Below, one piece after another: positions 16,066 to 24,398 of a stretch of 64,000 bases of DNA. A program made the translations under genes and the position numbers. The stretch comes from Neisseriaceae bacterium HSC-16F19. GTDB lineage: Bacteria; Pseudomonadota; Gammaproteobacteria; Burkholderiales; Neisseriaceae. Position 1 is the first letter of the stretch. Every line of letters starts with the position of its first letter. The notes under the pieces are model-generated. The model was not told the origin of the DNA and did not search any database. It worked only from the letters and a program-made list of their open reading frames with translations. The DNA lies in NCBI RefSeq assembly GCF_024171525.1, contig NZ_JALJZY010000009.1, forward strand, positions 1-64,000. The letters are read 5' to 3'.

Positions 16066-16917
16066 ATGATGATGAATATCGCCAAAACACTCTTGTTTGC
16101 CCTGACTTTGGGCATGGCCGCCGGTGCCCACGCTTTTGATTACCAGCATATCCGCAATGCCACCGCCAAAATCAGCTACGGCGGCGCCACTTTTCTGGTC
16201 GACCCCTATTTGGCGCCCAAGGGCAGTTATGCCGGATTTGCCGGTACGGTCAACAGCCGGCAGCGCAATCCGCTGATTGACATGCAGCCCAAGCCGGATG
16301 AAGTGCTGCGCGGGGTGGATGCGGTGATTGTCACCCATACCCATGACGACCATTGGGATGAAGCGGCACAAAAAGCGCTGCCGAAAAACATACCCGTATT
16401 TGTGCAAAATGCCGGCGATGCGCAAACCATCCGCGCCCAAGGTTTCAGCGATGTGCGCGTATTGGGCAAACAAACCGAATTCAAAGGCGTGAAATTATCG
16501 AAAACCGGCGGCCAGCACGGCACCGATGCCATGTACAGCATGCCGCTGCTGGCAGAAATGCTGGGCGATGCCATGGGCGTGGTGTTTCAGGCGGATAATG
16601 AAAAAACGCTGTATATCGTCGGCGATACGGTATGGAATGAGGCAGTGGATGCGGCCTTGCTGCGTTACCGTCCCGATGTGCTGGTGTTGAATACCGGCGA
16701 TGCCAAACTGGACGGTGTGCCCGGCGGCATCATCATGGGTACGGCGGATGTGGCCAAGGCGTACACCCGCCTGCCACAGGCGCATATCATTACCGTGCAT
16801 ATGGATGCGGTGAACCATGCCACGGTCAGCAGCCGCGATATGCGTGCATTTGTGCGCCAAAACCGTTTCGGCGACCGTGTGGCCGTGCCACGGGAAGGCC
16901 AAGTTTTGAAATATTGA
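16066..16917 (+). CDS. Periplasmic metallo-beta-lactamase-fold hydrolase
   Basis: A 283-residue protein with a signal peptide (to about AHA, residue 23). The UlaG/YtnP-like metallo-beta-lactamase motif HTHDDHW (about 91-97) supplies metal ligands; VGDTVWNEA and ITVHMDAVNH provide further candidate ligands. The start is one of three consecutive ATGs (16066/16069/16072) behind AAGG. Homologues are exported hydrolases of unproven substrate. The divergent AraC-family regulator may control it. Confidence 0.82.
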   Translation: MMMNIAKTLLFALTLGMAAGAHAFDYQHIRNATAKISYGGATFLVDPYLAPKGSYAGFAGTVNSRQRNPLIDMQPKPDEVLRGVDAVIVTHTHDDHWDEAAQKALPKNIPVFVQNAGDAQTIRAQGFSDVRVLGKQTEFKGVKLSKTGGQHGTDAMYSMPLLAEMLGDAMGVVFQADNEKTLYIVGDTVWNEAVDAALLRYRPDVLVLNTGDAKLDGVPGGIIMGTADVAKAYTRLPQAHIITVHMDAVNHATVSSRDMRAFVRQNRFGDRVAVPREGQVLKY

Positions 16918-16930
16918 GGCTGTGTTTATC

Positions 16931-16966
16931 AAAAACGCTGTTTTCCTTGTGGAAAACAGCGTTTTT
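16931..16966 (+). terminator. Terminator of the MBL-fold gene
   Basis: AAAAACGCTGTTTTCC/GGAAAACAGCGTTTTT hairpin 14 bp after the stop codon. Confidence 0.85.
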
Positions 16967-16994
16967 GGGTTTCCAGGGCTGCCTGAAAGAGGGT

Positions 16995-17068
16995 GTAGGT
17001 CGGATACTTGTATCCGACTGATGCTTAAGGTTTCAGCAGTGGGTGTCGGATACAAGTATCCGACCTAC
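16995..17068. repeat. GTAGGTCGGATAC inverted repeat, uninterrupted copy
   Basis: GTAGGTCGGATACTTGTATC and its reverse complement flank a 25-bp centre. The palindrome CGGATACTTGTATCCG here is the empty form of the target occupied by the Correia-like element at 46730. Confidence 0.75.
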
Positions 17069-17178
17069 GGACTGCAAGCCCGTCATTCTGCGCGCAGTCG
17101 CAGAATCTGTTTTGTATTTTCAGGCAGCCTGAAACCCCATATCCCATGGCAAGCCGGACATGAATGCCGGTTGAAAGC

Positions 17179-18072
17179 CTACTCCCGCAACAAACCCTTG
17201 CTCTGCAAAAACGCCCGCGCCACGGTGTGTTCGTCCTGGCCTTCGTTTTCCACGGCGTTATTCATTGCGGCCATGTCCTGCTCGCTAATCAGGTTTTCCA
17301 TTTTCAGCAAAGCATCTTTCAGCTTGGGGTGTTTTTGCAGGGTGTCGCTGCGCACCACGGTACCGGCGTGGTAATCGGTGTAGAAATGCTTGTCGTCGCT
17401 CAGCACTTGGATATCCGGGTTGGCCAGGGCGCCGTCGGTGGTGGAAATGCTGACCACATCAATCTGCTTGCCGGTGAGCGCCTGGTATTTGAGGCTGATG
17501 TCTAGGTCTTTGCGTGCTTTGAACTGCAAGCCGTAGGCTTGGGTGAGGGCGTTGTAGCCGTCGTCGCGTTCAAAGAAATCGTATTCGGCGCCGAATACCA
17601 GTTGCGGGCTGGCGGCGGCGAGGTCGGAATAGCTGTTGAGGCGGTGTTCCTGTGCCGATTCCCGGCGCACGGCCAGGCCGAAGGTGTTGTTAAAGCCGTA
17701 GAGGCCCACCCATTGCAGCCGGTATTGCTGCTGATACTGCTGTTGCAGCGCGTCCGGCAATTCGGCGGGATTGTCCAGCGGCGGCTGCTTCAACACATAC
17801 AGCCAGGCGGTGCCGGTGTATTCGGGGTAGAGGTCGAATTCGCCTTTGAGCAGGGCGGGGTGGATATTGGCGGTGCCGCCGCCTATGCCTTTGGTAATCG
17901 CCACATCGGCGCCGGTTTCCTGCTGGATTAAAATGCCCAGCATTTCCGCCAGAATAAACTGCTCGGTCATGGGCTTGGTGGCGATGCGGATGGTGTCGGC
18001 ATTTTTCTGGCAGGCGCTCAAGGCCAGGCACAGCGACAGCAGCAGGCCGCCGCAGAGGGATTTTTTAATCAT
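17179..18072 (-). CDS. Osmoprotectant ABC transporter substrate-binding lipoprotein
   Basis: I start at ATG 18072 (MIKKSLCGGLLLSLCLALSA, then Cys), with GGAG 8 bases upstream. The 297-residue protein has a lipoprotein signal with lipobox LSAC and an OpuAC/ProX-OsmF-type binding domain (IRIATKPMTEQFILAEMLG, YPEYTGTAW, VVSISTTDGAL). It should capture glycine betaine, choline or a related solute. It overlaps the permease gene by 8 bp. No ATPase gene is adjacent. Confidence 0.87.
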   Translation of the reverse strand: MIKKSLCGGLLLSLCLALSACQKNADTIRIATKPMTEQFILAEMLGILIQQETGADVAITKGIGGGTANIHPALLKGEFDLYPEYTGTAWLYVLKQPPLDNPAELPDALQQQYQQQYRLQWVGLYGFNNTFGLAVRRESAQEHRLNSYSDLAAASPQLVFGAEYDFFERDDGYNALTQAYGLQFKARKDLDISLKYQALTGKQIDVVSISTTDGALANPDIQVLSDDKHFYTDYHAGTVVRSDTLQKHPKLKDALLKMENLISEQDMAAMNNAVENEGQDEHTVARAFLQSKGLLRE

Positions 18073-18706
18073 GGTTTTGTCTCCATTTAATCGATTGTTC
18101 CAAACGGGCGCAGAGAAAATCCACCACAAAGGCAATCAGCATAATCAGCAGGCTGCCGAGCAGGGTCATGGCGGTGTTGTTGGTGGTGATGCCGCGGTAT
18201 ACCGCCACGCCCAGCCCGCCGGCGCCGATAAACGAGGCAATGCCGGTGAGTGCCACGGTCATCACCAGCATGGTGCGGGTGGCGGACAAAATCACCGGAA
18301 AAGCCAGCGGCAGCTTGATGTAATACAGAATCTGGCGGCGGTCCATCCCCAGCGCCCTGGCCGCTTCCACCAGCCCGGCATCGATTTGCTTGATGCCGGT
18401 ATGGGTGCCGCCGATAATGGGCAGCAGCCCGTACACCACCAGCGCAATCACGGCGGACGTATTGCCGATGCCGCTGAAGGGAATCAGCAGGCCGAACAGC
18501 GAAATGGAAGGGATGGTATAGACGATATTGCTGGTCTGCATCACCAGCGGCGCCAGGCGGCGGTTTTCCGAAATCAGCACCCCCAGCGCCACGCCGATGC
18601 TGAGGGACAGGGCGGCGGCAATGCCGCTTAACAGCAAATGCTCGCCCAAGAGCCGGGCGAAAAAATCGGCGCGATTGGTGAGGAGCTGCCACAGTTCAGT
18701 CAGCAT
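18065..18706 (-). CDS. Osmoprotectant ABC transporter permease
   Basis: A 213-residue BPD-transport inner-membrane protein with about six helices. The coupling-loop EAA motif is visible as EAARALGMDRRQILYYIKLP. It matches the OpuCB/OpuCD/YehW-type permeases that work with OsmF-like binding proteins. Its stop region overlaps the start of the binding-protein gene, so the two are cotranslated. The ATPase partner (OpuCA/YehX type) is missing from the neighbourhood; only a 106-bp gap and a tautomerase gene lie upstream. Confidence 0.87.
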   Translation of the reverse strand: MLTELWQLLTNRADFFARLLGEHLLLSGIAAALSLSIGVALGVLISENRRLAPLVMQTSNIVYTIPSISLFGLLIPFSGIGNTSAVIALVVYGLLPIIGGTHTGIKQIDAGLVEAARALGMDRRQILYYIKLPLAFPVILSATRTMLVMTVALTGIASFIGAGGLGVAVYRGITTNNTAMTLLGSLLIMLIAFVVDFLCARLEQSIKWRQNHD

Positions 18707-18812
18707 GGGGTGCTCCGTGGGCGGGGTGGGTCAAGACAGGCATGAAAGCGCAAGTCGGGAAGAGGGCGCAACACAGGCGGGAGCGGCCCGGTGACGCTGC
18801 GCTTACCCCGGT

Positions 18813-19031
18813 TTATTGTGATTGTTTGGCCGCCTGACGCACATCGGTAATGCTGCGCCCGCCCAGGCCGTAGTTGTCCATATCGATTTCATCGATGACC
18901 ACCACGGTAGTGGCCGGATTTTTATTCAATACACGCGCCAAAAGCTCTGTGATGCCTTGAATAATTTCTTTTTTCTGTTCGATGCTGGGTGCTTCGCTGC
19001 CACCGGTTACTTTAACGTTTACATAAGGCAT
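18813..19031 (-). CDS. 4-oxalocrotonate tautomerase family protein
   Basis: A 72-residue tautomerase. After removal of Met1 the catalytic Pro is N-terminal (PYVNVKVTGG). The motif EQKKEIIQGITELL and the strand TTVVVIDEIDMDNYGLGG match the small 4-OT/PptA group. It acts as a homo-oligomer in the cytoplasm. It is 44 kb from the dmp cluster and is more similar in form to the general PptA-like group than to the pathway-specific DmpI, so a role in phenol catabolism is not implied. Confidence 0.85.
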   Translation of the reverse strand: MPYVNVKVTGGSEAPSIEQKKEIIQGITELLARVLNKNPATTVVVIDEIDMDNYGLGGRSITDVRQAAKQSQ

Positions 19032-19114
19032 GATGATGCTCCTGTGTCAGGTTGGTTGATTGGGCAATATTCCGCTGGTTTTATACGGATGTGTTGTCTG
19101 GTACGAAGGAAGGT

Positions 19115-19212
19115 TATAGCCATTCCAAATAGAAATGATACAGCGTTGCTGCGCCTTGCCGTACTAGCTGTACTGTCTGCGGCTTGCTGCCTTGTCTCAT
19201 TCTTCGGCTATA
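19115..19212 (-). mobile_element. Correia-like element, degenerate
   Basis: About 98 bp, ends TATAGCCATTCCAAATAGAA and TCATTCTTCGGCTATA. The core retains GCGTTGCTGCGCCTTGCCGT, TACTGTCTGCGGC and TGCCTTGTCTC. The ends have drifted from the consensus, so it is probably old. Confidence 0.75.
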
Positions 19213-19214
19213 TT

Positions 19215-20369
19215 TTAGCCATAAGCGGGCGGTGTCGCTTTTTTCCAGGCCATCCAAGCGCCGGCCAGCAAGGCGGCTGTAGCCAGCAGCAGGGAAAGGT
19301 GGAAGCTGTGCGTCCATTGATACAGCTGGCCTGAAACCAAAGGCCCGGCAATTTGCCCGATACTGTAGGCCACGGTGGCCAGGGCAATCAGATTGCGGCG
19401 GCTGTTTTTGGCCAGTTGCTGCGCAAGCGGCATTACTAGGGTTACCGTGCCCATAAACCCGCCACCCACCAACAGGGCGCTGAACACATAGCCCCAGATA
19501 TTGGGCAGGATGACCGGCAGCAATACCCCCAGTGCCTGTACGGCCATATTGGCGCTTAAGGCCAGTCTGTAGCCCCAGCGCTGGCAAATCCGATACCAAA
19601 TAAAACAAGAAGGGATGACGCTCAAGCCAAACACCGCCCAAATATGGCCGATATCGGCATCGGGCAAAGCCAGCTTAACCAATAAAGGCAGGTAGGTGGC
19701 GGTGATGATGTAGCCAAAACCGGCCAGACCGTACAAAACAATCAGCGTGTAAGCACTGATATTGCTCTCGAAACGTCGGGCGGCAGGCGCTGCTTCCTGT
19801 GCGGGGTGGCGTTCAAACAGCAAGCCGTGCAGCACGCACAGCATAATGCCGACCGCCAGCAATGCCAGCACCAGCCACATTTGCGGCGAAGAGAGGGCTT
19901 GTCTGACACCCCAAACCACGCCTTCGGCAGACAAGGCAATGCCCAAGCCGACCCCGGCATACATTATCGGTACCGCCTGCGGCTGTTTGCACTGCCCCAG
20001 CAACCACATCGAAGTGGCTACAATGCCCAAGGCACTCAAAATGCCCGCCAACAGACGGATGACGATAATGCCCGTACCCGATTGCAAAAAATACAATGCC
20101 AGCAGACAGACAGCCGTACCGGCCAAGGCCGCCAGCGCCACAAGATGTGCTTGTTTGCCATGGATGCGCACAGCCCACAAGGCGCCGATAAGATAGCCGA
20201 CATAATTGGCCGATGCCGCCCAACTGCCCTGTGCGACGGTGATAAGGTACTCACTGACCATATAAGGGTAGAGGGCTGTATAGGCAAAGCGTCCGAAACC
20301 CATGACCACGGCGAGCATCAAGGCGGCTTCCAGACCGTTTTTCAGGGCTTTGCGGGAGAAGGCAGGCAT
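19215..20369 (-). CDS. YbfB/YjiJ-family MFS transporter
   Basis: About 384 residues from ATG 20369; an in-frame TTG at 20390 would add seven residues, and neither has a good ribosome-binding site. It has twelve predicted helices and the family-typical first helix MLAVVMGFGRFAYTALYPYM. YbfB/YjiJ proteins are uncharacterised major-facilitator exporters. It stands alone; its stop lies against a degenerate Correia-like element. Confidence 0.85.
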   Translation of the reverse strand: MPAFSRKALKNGLEAALMLAVVMGFGRFAYTALYPYMVSEYLITVAQGSWAASANYVGYLIGALWAVRIHGKQAHLVALAALAGTAVCLLALYFLQSGTGIIVIRLLAGILSALGIVATSMWLLGQCKQPQAVPIMYAGVGLGIALSAEGVVWGVRQALSSPQMWLVLALLAVGIMLCVLHGLLFERHPAQEAAPAARRFESNISAYTLIVLYGLAGFGYIITATYLPLLVKLALPDADIGHIWAVFGLSVIPSCFIWYRICQRWGYRLALSANMAVQALGVLLPVILPNIWGYVFSALLVGGGFMGTVTLVMPLAQQLAKNSRRNLIALATVAYSIGQIAGPLVSGQLYQWTHSFHLSLLLATAALLAGAWMAWKKATPPAYG

Positions 20370-20444
20370 GAGGGCGGAAGGTGGTGGCAAGAAGGCGCAC
20401 TATAACATAGGCGGGCAAACGGTGTTTTGAGGGACGCGGCTTGA

Positions 20445-20477
20445 AAAGGCTGCCTGAATAGGTTTCAGGCAGCCTTT
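20445..20477. terminator. DUS inverted-repeat hairpin
   Basis: AAAGGCTGCCTGAA pairs with TTCAGGCAGCCTTT around a 5-nt loop. Confidence 0.6.
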
Positions 20478-20541
20478 GGTGCATTTTTGGAGGTGTAGGG
20501 TGGGCATGCTTGCCCACCGATATTTATGATTATCAGCCGCT

Positions 20542-20647
20542 TATAGTCGAATAAAATAAGAATGAGACAAGGCAGCAAGCCGCAGACAGTACAGGTAGTA
20601 CGGCAAGGCGCAGCAACGCCGTATCATTCTTATTTTAAATGACTATA
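20542..20647 (+). mobile_element. Correia-like element, short form
   Basis: 106 bp from TATAGTCGAATAAAATAAGA to TCTTATTTTAAATGACTATA. Core GCCGCAGACAGTACAGGTAG, TACGGCAAGG and CAACGCCGTA. It sits between two GGGTGGGCATGC-type palindromes. Confidence 0.88.
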
Positions 20648-20738
20648 AAATGGTGGGCAGGCATGCCCACCCTACCCGTGAGCCGTGTTGTCGCTGTATT
20701 GCGCAGGCTCTGCCAAGGCTTCAGGCAGCCTTTTACCC

Positions 20739-21173
20739 TTACGCTTCCATATGCTCGGCAAAAATCCGGCTTAATTCGCCAAATTCCTGCAACAGCCGCA
20801 AGCTGCGCTCATGGCCGAATTGCGTGAGGATGTGCTGTTCCAGTGCCTCCAGGCGGGCAATCAGCGGTTCGGCCAAGGCGCGCCCCGCGGCGGTGAGCGA
20901 CAGCTGCTTTTCGCGTTTGTCGTCGGTAGCGGCAGCGGTCAGCAAGCCTGCGTCGAGGTAGTTTTTGCACACCGTGGACAGGGTTTGCTTGGGCAGCGAC
21001 CATTCGTCGCTGATTTGTTTCTGCGTGCAGTGCGTTTGGCGCACCAGTGTGTGCAAGACCGCCAGCTGGGTATAACTGATGCCCTGCTGGCGTGCCCAGT
21101 CGTGGTAATAACGGGCCATGGCGGCAAACAGTCGGCCGAATTCGTCGGCTTGGGTGGTTTTAGTGATGCCCAT
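20739..21173 (-). CDS. MarR-family transcriptional regulator
   Basis: A 144-residue MarR protein with the winged-helix core TQKQISDEWSLPKQTLSTVC followed by the wing DDKREKQLSLTAAGRAL. Its start overlaps the end of the multidrug MFS gene by 14 bp, so it is cotranscribed behind the pump. Such an arrangement usually means autorepression of the operon, relieved by a substrate of the pump. Confidence 0.9.
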   Translation of the reverse strand: MGITKTTQADEFGRLFAAMARYYHDWARQQGISYTQLAVLHTLVRQTHCTQKQISDEWSLPKQTLSTVCKNYLDAGLLTAAATDDKREKQLSLTAAGRALAEPLIARLEALEQHILTQFGHERSLRLLQEFGELSRIFAEHMEA

Positions 21174-22587
21174 GCGGCGCTCCCTGCATTGTGTATTCGG
21201 TGCGGATTTTACTGGCCATATACAAAGCCACCACGGTCAGCAGGGCGCCCAGGCCCACGGCCAGTTGCACGCCGTCGAGCATGGCCAGGCGCGGCTCGCT
21301 GTGTGACGACCATTGCTCGCCCACGCGGGTCACGCCGATAAAAAACGCCACCCCCAGCGCACCGGACAGCGGCATGATGGTGCCGACCATGGCGGTGCCG
21401 TGCGGACTTTGTTCGCCCGACAAATGGTTGAGACCGTGGGTTTCGCCGGTCACGGCACTGGCCACGGCTATGCCGAACAGGGCAAATACGGCAGAAAGCA
21501 GCCAGGCCGGGGTGTGTTCGCCGATAATCAGCCACATCAGCCCCATGGCGGCAAGCATGATCAGCGCACCGCTCCACAACACCGGACGGCCGCCTTTTTT
21601 ATCCAGCAAAAAGCCGAAAACGGGAGAGAACACGGCTTCGCTAATGCTCACGGGCAGCATCACAAAACCGGTGAGGGTGGCGGAAAACAGCAGCACCTGC
21701 TGGCTGTACATGGGCAGCAGCAATTCCAGTCCCAAAAACAGGAAATAGGCGATAAACATAATCACCATGGTGTAGCGGAACTGGGCCACGCCCAAAATGC
21801 GCAGGTCCAAAAGCGGCGTGGAGAGGCGCAGCTGGCGGCGTACAAACAGACCAATCAGGCTGCCTGAAAGCAGCATCAGCGCGGCAAAGACCGGCAGGCT
21901 CAGCTCGGCAAACTGGCTGCACGCATAGACCAGGCTGCCGAAACCGCTGATGGACAGTAACACCGACAGCACATCAATGCGCGGGCGGGTAATGGTCATC
22001 AGATTGTGTTTCAGCGTGAGCGCAATCATCAGCATGGCCAGCACCACCAGCGGCGTGGTGGCCAAAAACAGATAGCGCCAGCCCAAGGTGTCGACAATGA
22101 TGCCGGAGAGGGTGGGGCCGACGGCGGGGGCAACGGTGAAGATGACCGCCACCAAACTCATGGCGCGGCCACGCTTGCCGGGCGGAAAAATCGCCAACAG
22201 TGCGTTAATCAGCAAAGGCACGGAACAGGCCGCAGCCAGTGCCTGGATCAAGCGCCCGCCCAAAAGCATGGGAAAATTCACCGCCGCGGCGCAAATCAGC
22301 GAGCCGGTCAGGAAAATACCCAAGGTCATCAGCGCCATGGTTTTGGTTTTAAACCATTGCAGCACCCCCGCAGTGAGCGGCGCAAACGCACCCATCACCA
22401 GCAAAAAGCCGGTGGTCAGCCATTGCACCGTCTGTTTGGATACGGAAAATTCCACCATCAGCGTGCTTAAAGCCACATTGAGCAGGGTTTCGTTCAAATA
22501 GCCCAAAAAGGCAGCAATAAACAGCGCCGCCACCACGGTTTTGGTGGGGAAGTCGGGCTGGTCGGAAAAATAGCTTGGGGCGCCCAT
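21160..22587 (-). CDS. EmrB/QacA-type (DHA2) multidrug exporter
   Basis: A 475-residue, 14-helix drug:proton antiporter. Motif A-like and motif C (VIFTVAPAVGPTLSGIIVD, about 147-165) segments identify the DHA2 family. No EmrA-like periplasmic adaptor is nearby, so it probably works alone in the inner membrane. It is first in an operon with the MarR gene, behind a promoter embedded in an inverted repeat (22598-22645). Confidence 0.9.
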   Translation of the reverse strand: MGAPSYFSDQPDFPTKTVVAALFIAAFLGYLNETLLNVALSTLMVEFSVSKQTVQWLTTGFLLVMGAFAPLTAGVLQWFKTKTMALMTLGIFLTGSLICAAAVNFPMLLGGRLIQALAAACSVPLLINALLAIFPPGKRGRAMSLVAVIFTVAPAVGPTLSGIIVDTLGWRYLFLATTPLVVLAMLMIALTLKHNLMTITRPRIDVLSVLLSISGFGSLVYACSQFAELSLPVFAALMLLSGSLIGLFVRRQLRLSTPLLDLRILGVAQFRYTMVIMFIAYFLFLGLELLLPMYSQQVLLFSATLTGFVMLPVSISEAVFSPVFGFLLDKKGGRPVLWSGALIMLAAMGLMWLIIGEHTPAWLLSAVFALFGIAVASAVTGETHGLNHLSGEQSPHGTAMVGTIMPLSGALGVAFFIGVTRVGEQWSSHSEPRLAMLDGVQLAVGLGALLTVVALYMASKIRTEYTMQGAPHGHH

Positions 22588-22597
22588 AAAAGTCTTG

Positions 22598-22645
22598 ATT
22601 CGTACTAAATGGGTGATTATAGTCTGATTTAGGACTAATGTGCAA
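22598..22645 (-). promoter_or_regulatory. Promoter and probable MarR operator of the pump operon
   Basis: On the minus strand, TTGCAC (22640-22645) and TATAAT (22616-22621) are 18 bp apart. The inverted repeat TTCGTACTAAAT...ATTTAGGACTAA surrounds the -10 region, as expected of a MarR-type operator. Confidence 0.6.
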
Positions 22646-22676
22646 GTTTTTCAGGCAGCCTGAAAACAGCCAACTG

Positions 22677-22749
22677 ATTCTGCGACTGCGCTTCGCTGCG
22701 CGCAGAATGACGGAGTAGCAGTCATCTTGCGCGCAGTTGCAGGATCTGG
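22677..22749. repeat. AGATCCTGCG-type intergenic repeat
   Basis: A copy in the opposite sense: GATTCTGCGACTGCG...GCAGAATGAC then GTCATCTTGCGCGCAGTTGC and AGGATCTGG. Confidence 0.65.
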
Positions 22750-22812
22750 ATTGGCTATCGGCATGCACAGATACGGCTATAATGTCGCACTACCCAAGCC
22801 AAGGAACACCTA

Positions 22813-23715
22813 ATGAACATCCAAACCCTGCACGCCAGTACCAAAGACGTGGGCGGCATTCCCGTGGCGCGTTTGCTGCCGCAAGGCCGCCGCCGCACCA
22901 TCGGTGCCTGGTGTTTTCTCGACCATGCCGGTCCGGCCCAATTTGCCGCCGATGCCCCCGGCCTGCAAGTGGGCGCGCATCCGCACACCAATCTGCAAAC
23001 CTTTACCTGGATGCTGGAAGGCGAGGTGTGGCATCAGGACAGTCTCGGCTTCCGCCAGCTCATCCGCCCCAAGCAGGTGAATCTGATGACCGCCGGTACC
23101 GGCAGTCGGCGCGGCATTGCCCATACCGAACAGACCCCGGAAGGCATACACAGCCTGCATGCGGTACAGCTGTGGATTGCGCTGCCGATGAATCAGGAAA
23201 TCGAGCCCGATTTCCAGCACTATCCCGAATTGCCCGAATGGCAGGAAGACGGCGTCCGCTATGTGCTCACCACCGGCAGCTTTCAGGGGCGCACGGCGCC
23301 GACACAGCAATACAGCCCGCTGGTGGGGGTGGATGTGCAGGCAGATACGGCCCAAAGCCTGAGCCTGGCTTTGGAGGCCGGTTGGGAATACGGAGTGCTG
23401 GTGATTGCAGGCAGCGTCAACGCCGCCGACGGCACCCGTGCCGCTGCGGACGAATTGCTGTTTTTTGAAGGCAGCGCCGACCGCCTGACGCTGGAAGTGG
23501 CCGCCGGCAGCCATTTTATGCTTTTGGGCGGCGAGCCTTTGCCGCACCCGACGGTGATTTGGTGGAATTTTGTCGCCGACAGCCGCGCGGCTTTGCATGA
23601 AGCCGTGGCCGATTGGAACAGCGGCAGCCCGCGTTTCGGTGCCGAAATCGATTTGAGCGGCACCGGCCTCAAACGCCTGGTGGCACCGGAACCGCCACAG
23701 GGTTTGCGGGATTGA
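22813..23715 (+). CDS. Pirin family protein
   Basis: A 300-residue bicupin. The N-terminal cupin shows HPHTNLQTFTWMLEG (candidate metal His residues) and GIAHTEQTPEG (His and Glu ligands), followed by LHAVQLWIALP, the pirin hallmark. Bacterial pirins include quercetin dioxygenases and regulators of central metabolism; the activity here is unknown. It differs clearly from the second pirin at 24658, so the two are not a recent duplication. Confidence 0.88.
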   Translation: MNIQTLHASTKDVGGIPVARLLPQGRRRTIGAWCFLDHAGPAQFAADAPGLQVGAHPHTNLQTFTWMLEGEVWHQDSLGFRQLIRPKQVNLMTAGTGSRRGIAHTEQTPEGIHSLHAVQLWIALPMNQEIEPDFQHYPELPEWQEDGVRYVLTTGSFQGRTAPTQQYSPLVGVDVQADTAQSLSLALEAGWEYGVLVIAGSVNAADGTRAAADELLFFEGSADRLTLEVAAGSHFMLLGGEPLPHPTVIWWNFVADSRAALHEAVADWNSGSPRFGAEIDLSGTGLKRLVAPEPPQGLRD

Positions 23716-23727
23716 ATTTAAGCAGTA

Positions 23728-23763
23728 CAGGCTGCCTGAAAACGCATATTTTCAGGCAGCCTG
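23728..23763. terminator. DUS inverted-repeat terminator
   Basis: CAGGCTGCCTGAAAA pairs with TTTTCAGGCAGCCTG, then TTTT. It lies between the convergent pirin and HxlR genes. Confidence 0.75.
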
Positions 23764-23778
23764 TTTTGTTGTGTACAT

Positions 23779-24141
23779 CTACGGCGCCGTCTGCGGCGCT
23801 TTTTTGTGCTTGGCGCACTCGGCCGCATATTGCACGCCCCAGCCGTGCATGGCCTCAATCACCGGCATCAGCGTTAAGCCGAATTCGGTGAGGGAATATT
23901 CCACCTTGGGCGGCACTTGCGGATACACCTCACGGTGTACGATGCCATCGTTTTCCAATTCGCGCAGCTGCAAAGTCAGCATGCGCTGGGTCACCGCGGG
24001 CATCAGCCTTTGCAATTCGTTAAAGCGGCGGGTTTGGGTATTGAGGTGGTGCAAAATCAATACCTTCCATTTGCCGCCGATAATATCCAAAGTGGTGCTG
24101 ACCGGGCAGCAGTTGTCGTGAATGTCTTGAGGTTCGGGCAT
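23779..24141 (-). CDS. HxlR-family transcriptional regulator
   Basis: A 120-residue HxlR winged-helix protein: CCPVSTTLDIIGGKWKVLIL, a recognition region RRFNELQRLMPAVTQRMLT, and the wing VPPKVEYSLTEFG. Cys11 and Cys12 near the N-terminus could form the redox or electrophile sensor typical of HxlR/QorR types. It is divergent from the DUF896-pirin operon, whose promoter overlaps a palindrome, so it probably regulates that operon. Confidence 0.88.
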   Translation of the reverse strand: MPEPQDIHDNCCPVSTTLDIIGGKWKVLILHHLNTQTRRFNELQRLMPAVTQRMLTLQLRELENDGIVHREVYPQVPPKVEYSLTEFGLTLMPVIEAMHGWGVQYAAECAKHKKAPQTAP

Positions 24142-24171
24142 GGTTTGCTTTCAAGAAAAAAGGCAGCTGTT

Positions 24172-24220
24172 CAACACGCAGTGAGACAAGGCGTAGCCAA
24201 CGCAGTCTCATTGTGTGTTG
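24172..24220. repeat. Short inverted repeat, possible Correia remnant
   Basis: CAACACGCAGTGAGAC and GTCTCATTGTGTGTTG form the arms. The centre AAGGCGTAGCCAACGC recalls the two outer Correia core segments joined by an internal deletion. It lies in the untranslated leader of the HxlR gene. Confidence 0.45.
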
Positions 24221-24229
24221 GGTATTTAT

Positions 24230-24278
24230 AGTATAAAAAATGTGCGTACTTGTTAAAAAGTTTGTACTGCGTATAATA
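24230..24278. promoter_or_regulatory. Divergent hxlR / pirin-operon promoters and palindrome
   Basis: Rightward: TTGTTA (24250-24255), 17 bp, TATAAT (24273-24278). Leftward: a candidate TATACT (24230-24235 on the minus strand). The palindrome GTACTTGTTAAAAAGTTTGTAC (arms GTACTTG and the reverse) covers the -35 region of both, a likely HxlR binding site. Confidence 0.6.
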
Positions 24279-24398
24279 CACCTCAAGGCAGCAAACGCCC
24301 ATCTTTTTAACAGCGCTTCTGCCCGGATTGATTAACAACCGGCTGTTTTTAATGAAAACATTTTTCAGGCAGCCTGAAATATACAGAAAGGAAACATC

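Larger units (their letters stand above)
20370..20738. other. Repeat-filled gap between MFS and MarR genes
   Basis: It contains a DUS hairpin (20445-20477), GGGTGGGCATGC palindromes at about 20493-20520 and 20651-20682, and a Correia-like element between them (20542-20647). No gene is supported. Confidence 0.7.

Noticed and set aside
16995..17068. CRISPR-like spaced palindromes
   Set aside because: Only one inverted pair exists, with no regular direct-repeat/spacer array and no cas genes in the window.
18813..19031. Tautomerase as the missing dmpI
   Set aside because: It lies 36 kb from the dmp cluster and its sequence fits the general PptA-like group better; no link is visible.
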